A stretch of 64,000 nt of DNA from Sphaerisporangium rhizosphaerae (GTDB lineage: Bacteria > Actinomycetota > Actinomycetes > Streptosporangiales > Streptosporangiaceae): contig NZ_JBHTCG010000021.1 of assembly GCF_042665155.1 (NCBI RefSeq), positions 1 through 64,000 of the forward strand, given 5' to 3'. The stretch's first letter is position 1; each line of letters starts with the position of its first letter. The notes under the pieces are model-generated. The model worked only from the letters and a program-made list of their open reading frames with translations. It made no database searches and had not been told where the DNA came from. This document shows positions 62,296 to 64,000 of this stretch, piece after piece. A program made the translations under genes and the position numbers.

Positions 62296-64000
62296 ATGAC
62301 GGAGACGGTGAGCGGCTCAGTGGGGCGCGGGGGCAAGCGGCCCCACAAGGGCCTGAAGATCAAGCGCGTCTACACCACTCCCGGCGTGCATCCGTACGAC
62401 CAGGTGCGCTGGGAGCGCCGCGACGTCGTCATGACCAACTGGCGGGACGGCTCGATCAACTTCGAGCAGCGGGGCGTCGAGTTCCCCGACTCCTGGTCGG
62501 TCAACGCGGCCAACATCGTCACCACCAAGTACTTCCGCGGCGCCGTCGGCACCCCGCAGCGCGAGACGAGCCTGCGGCAGCTCGTCGACCGCGTCGTCGG
62601 GGTCTACACCCGCACCGGCCGCGAGAACGGCTACTTCGCCTCCGACGAGGACGCCGAGATCTTCGATCACGAGCTCAAGCACGCCCTGATCCACCAGGTG
62701 TTCAGCTTCAACTCCCCCGTCTGGTTCAACGTCGGCACCGCCTCTCCGCAGCAGGTGTCGGCTTGTTTCATCCTGTCGGTCGACGACCAGATGGAGTCGA
62801 TCCTGGAGTGGTACAAGGAGGAGGGGGTGATCTTCAAGGGCGGGTCCGGCTCGGGGGTCAACCTCTCCCGCATCCGCTCCAGCAAGGAGCTGCTGTCCAG
62901 CGGCGGCACGGCCAGCGGCCCGGTGTCGTTCATGCGCGGCGCCGACGCCTCGGCGGGCACCATCAAGTCCGGCGGCGCGACCCGCCGGGCGGCCAAGATG
63001 GTCGTGCTGGACGTCGACCACCCCGACATCGAGGAGTTCATCGAGACCAAGGCGCGCGAGGAGGACAAGATCCGCGCGCTGCGCGACGCCGGCTTCGACA
63101 TGGACCTCGGCGGCAAGGACATCGTCTCGGTCCAGTACCAGAACGCCAACAACTCCGTCCGGGTCTCCGACGAGTTCATGCGCTCGGTCGAGGCGGGCGG
63201 CCGGTTCGGGCTGCGGGCCCGGCTGAGCGGCGAGGTCATCGAGGAGATCGACGCCAAGGGGCTGTTCCGCAAGATGGCCCAGGCCGCCTGGGAGTGCGCC
63301 GACCCGGGCGTGCAGTACGACGACACCATCAACGACTGGCACACCTGTCCCGAGACCGGCCGCATCACTGCCTCCAACCCCTGCTCGGAGTACGTCCACC
63401 TGGACAACTCCTCGTGCAACCTGGCCAGCATCAACCTGCTGAAGTTCCTGCGCGAGGACGACACCTTCGACGTCGACCGGTTCGTCAAGCTGACCGAGCT
63501 CATCATCACGGCGATGGACATCTCGATCACCTTCGCCGACTTCCCGACCGAGAAGATCGCCGAGACCACGCGGGCCTACCGCCAGCTCGGCATCGGCTAC
63601 GCCAACCTCGGCGCGCTGCTGATGGCCACCGGCCACGCCTACGACTCCGAGGGCGGCCGGGCGGTCGCCGGGGCCATCACCAGCCTGATGACCGGCGCGT
63701 CCTACCGCCGCAGCGCCGAGCTGGCCGCGATCGTCGGCCCCTACGACGGCTACCAGCGCAACGCCGAGCCGCACAAGCGGGTCATGCGCAAGCACGCCGC
63801 CGCGAGCGACGCGCTTCGCGCCATGGACGCCCTCGACCGGCCGATTCTCGCCGAGGCGACCAAGCAGTGGCAGGAGTGCCTGCGCCTGGGCGAGAAGAAC
63901 GGCTACCGCAACGCCCAGGCGTCGCTGCTCGCCCCGACCGGCACCATCGGCCTGATGATGGACTGCGACACCACCGGCATCGAGCCGGACCTGGCGCTGG
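62296..64000 (+). CDS. nrdJ: class II (B12-dependent) ribonucleotide reductase, 3' end outside window
   Basis: Reduces ribonucleotides to deoxyribonucleotides with adenosylcobalamin, needing no oxygen. 568 codons are visible and no stop is reached. Landmarks are RGVEFPDSWSVNAANIVTTK, FNSPVWFNVGTASPQQVSAC with the first active-site Cys, FKGGSGSGVNLSRIRSSKEL, NPCSEYVHLDNSSCNLASIN with the radical-relay Cys, and APTGTIGLMMDCDTTGIEPD at the window end. This is the long actinobacterial NrdJ type (~950 aa usual). GGGGGA precedes ATG 62296. It is co-directional with nrdR. Confidence 0.97.
   Translation, partial: MTETVSGSVGRGGKRPHKGLKIKRVYTTPGVHPYDQVRWERRDVVMTNWRDGSINFEQRGVEFPDSWSVNAANIVTTKYFRGAVGTPQRETSLRQLVDRVVGVYTRTGRENGYFASDEDAEIFDHELKHALIHQVFSFNSPVWFNVGTASPQQVSACFILSVDDQMESILEWYKEEGVIFKGGSGSGVNLSRIRSSKELLSSGGTASGPVSFMRGADASAGTIKSGGATRRAAKMVVLDVDHPDIEEFIETKAREEDKIRALRDAGFDMDLGGKDIVSVQYQNANNSVRVSDEFMRSVEAGGRFGLRARLSGEVIEEIDAKGLFRKMAQAAWECADPGVQYDDTINDWHTCPETGRITASNPCSEYVHLDNSSCNLASINLLKFLREDDTFDVDRFVKLTELIITAMDISITFADFPTEKIAETTRAYRQLGIGYANLGALLMATGHAYDSEGGRAVAGAITSLMTGASYRRSAELAAIVGPYDGYQRNAEPHKRVMRKHAAASDALRAMDALDRPILAEATKQWQECLRLGEKNGYRNAQASLLAPTGTIGLMMDCDTTGIEPDLAL

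Overview
The window is high-GC actinobacterial chromosome. Codon third positions are almost all G or C, GTG and TTG starts are common, and many genes seem to lack a leader (a TANNNT -10 about 7 nt before the start codon). The core genes are nadD-rsfS-gpgP-like phosphatase, three tRNA-Ala(GGC), maf, an EI24-family gene, ligB, guaB1, leuS, lexA, nrdR and nrdJ. A two-gene locus for 10-methyl branched fatty acids is also present. Together these fit a filamentous actinomycete of the Streptosporangiaceae / Thermomonosporaceae type. That placement is inference from gene content; there is no rRNA to confirm it. No phage, integrase, transposase or CRISPR array was seen.

Layout: 1-4.4 kb: 3' end of a low-complexity membrane protein, an M48 peptidase, then nadD, rsfS, a histidine phosphatase and tRNA-Ala. 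4.4-16.8 kb: accessory genes, with a DHA2 exporter and a tiny upstream ORF divergent from a LysR regulator, an acetyltransferase, an alditol oxidase, a decayed hydrolase/ArsR junction, an MFS exporter whose operator survives, a secreted DUF11 protein, a SRPBCC protein and a CynX/NimT-type transporter. 16.9-24.1 kb lies between the second and third tRNA-Ala copies: a UTRA-only protein, an acetyltransferase, a secreted expansin-CBM2 protein, a methyltransferase, a VWA lipoprotein and an EF-hand protein. 24.3-43.3 kb: propionyl-CoA synthetase, a GlxA-type regulator divergent from an MFS carrier, a Pth2-domain protein, Maf, EI24, DUF4192, an RlpA-like protein with a Crp-type site upstream, ATP-dependent ligase, FKBP, a stress protein and GuaB1.

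43.7-55.6 kb is the most coherent accessory block. It holds an alpha-methylacyl-CoA racemase/CoA-transferase, a TmsA/TmsB-like pair, an M14 peptidase, an acyl-CoA ligase, a GMC oxidoreductase and two CYP124-like P450s. I read the lipid genes as a possible methyl-branched lipid metabolism neighbourhood; no gene here proves that they act together. 55.6-64 kb: a proline-rich membrane protein that is a paralogue of the one at 29.7 kb, then leuS behind a leader peptide with three leucine codons and an intrinsic terminator (an attenuator), lexA with candidate SOS boxes, and nrdR-nrdJ behind two NrdR-type boxes. nrdJ runs off the window.

Several intergenic regions carry short tandem repeats (9, 15, 17, 26, 36 and 51 bp units). 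Convergent gene pairs are usually separated by strong GC-rich hairpins.
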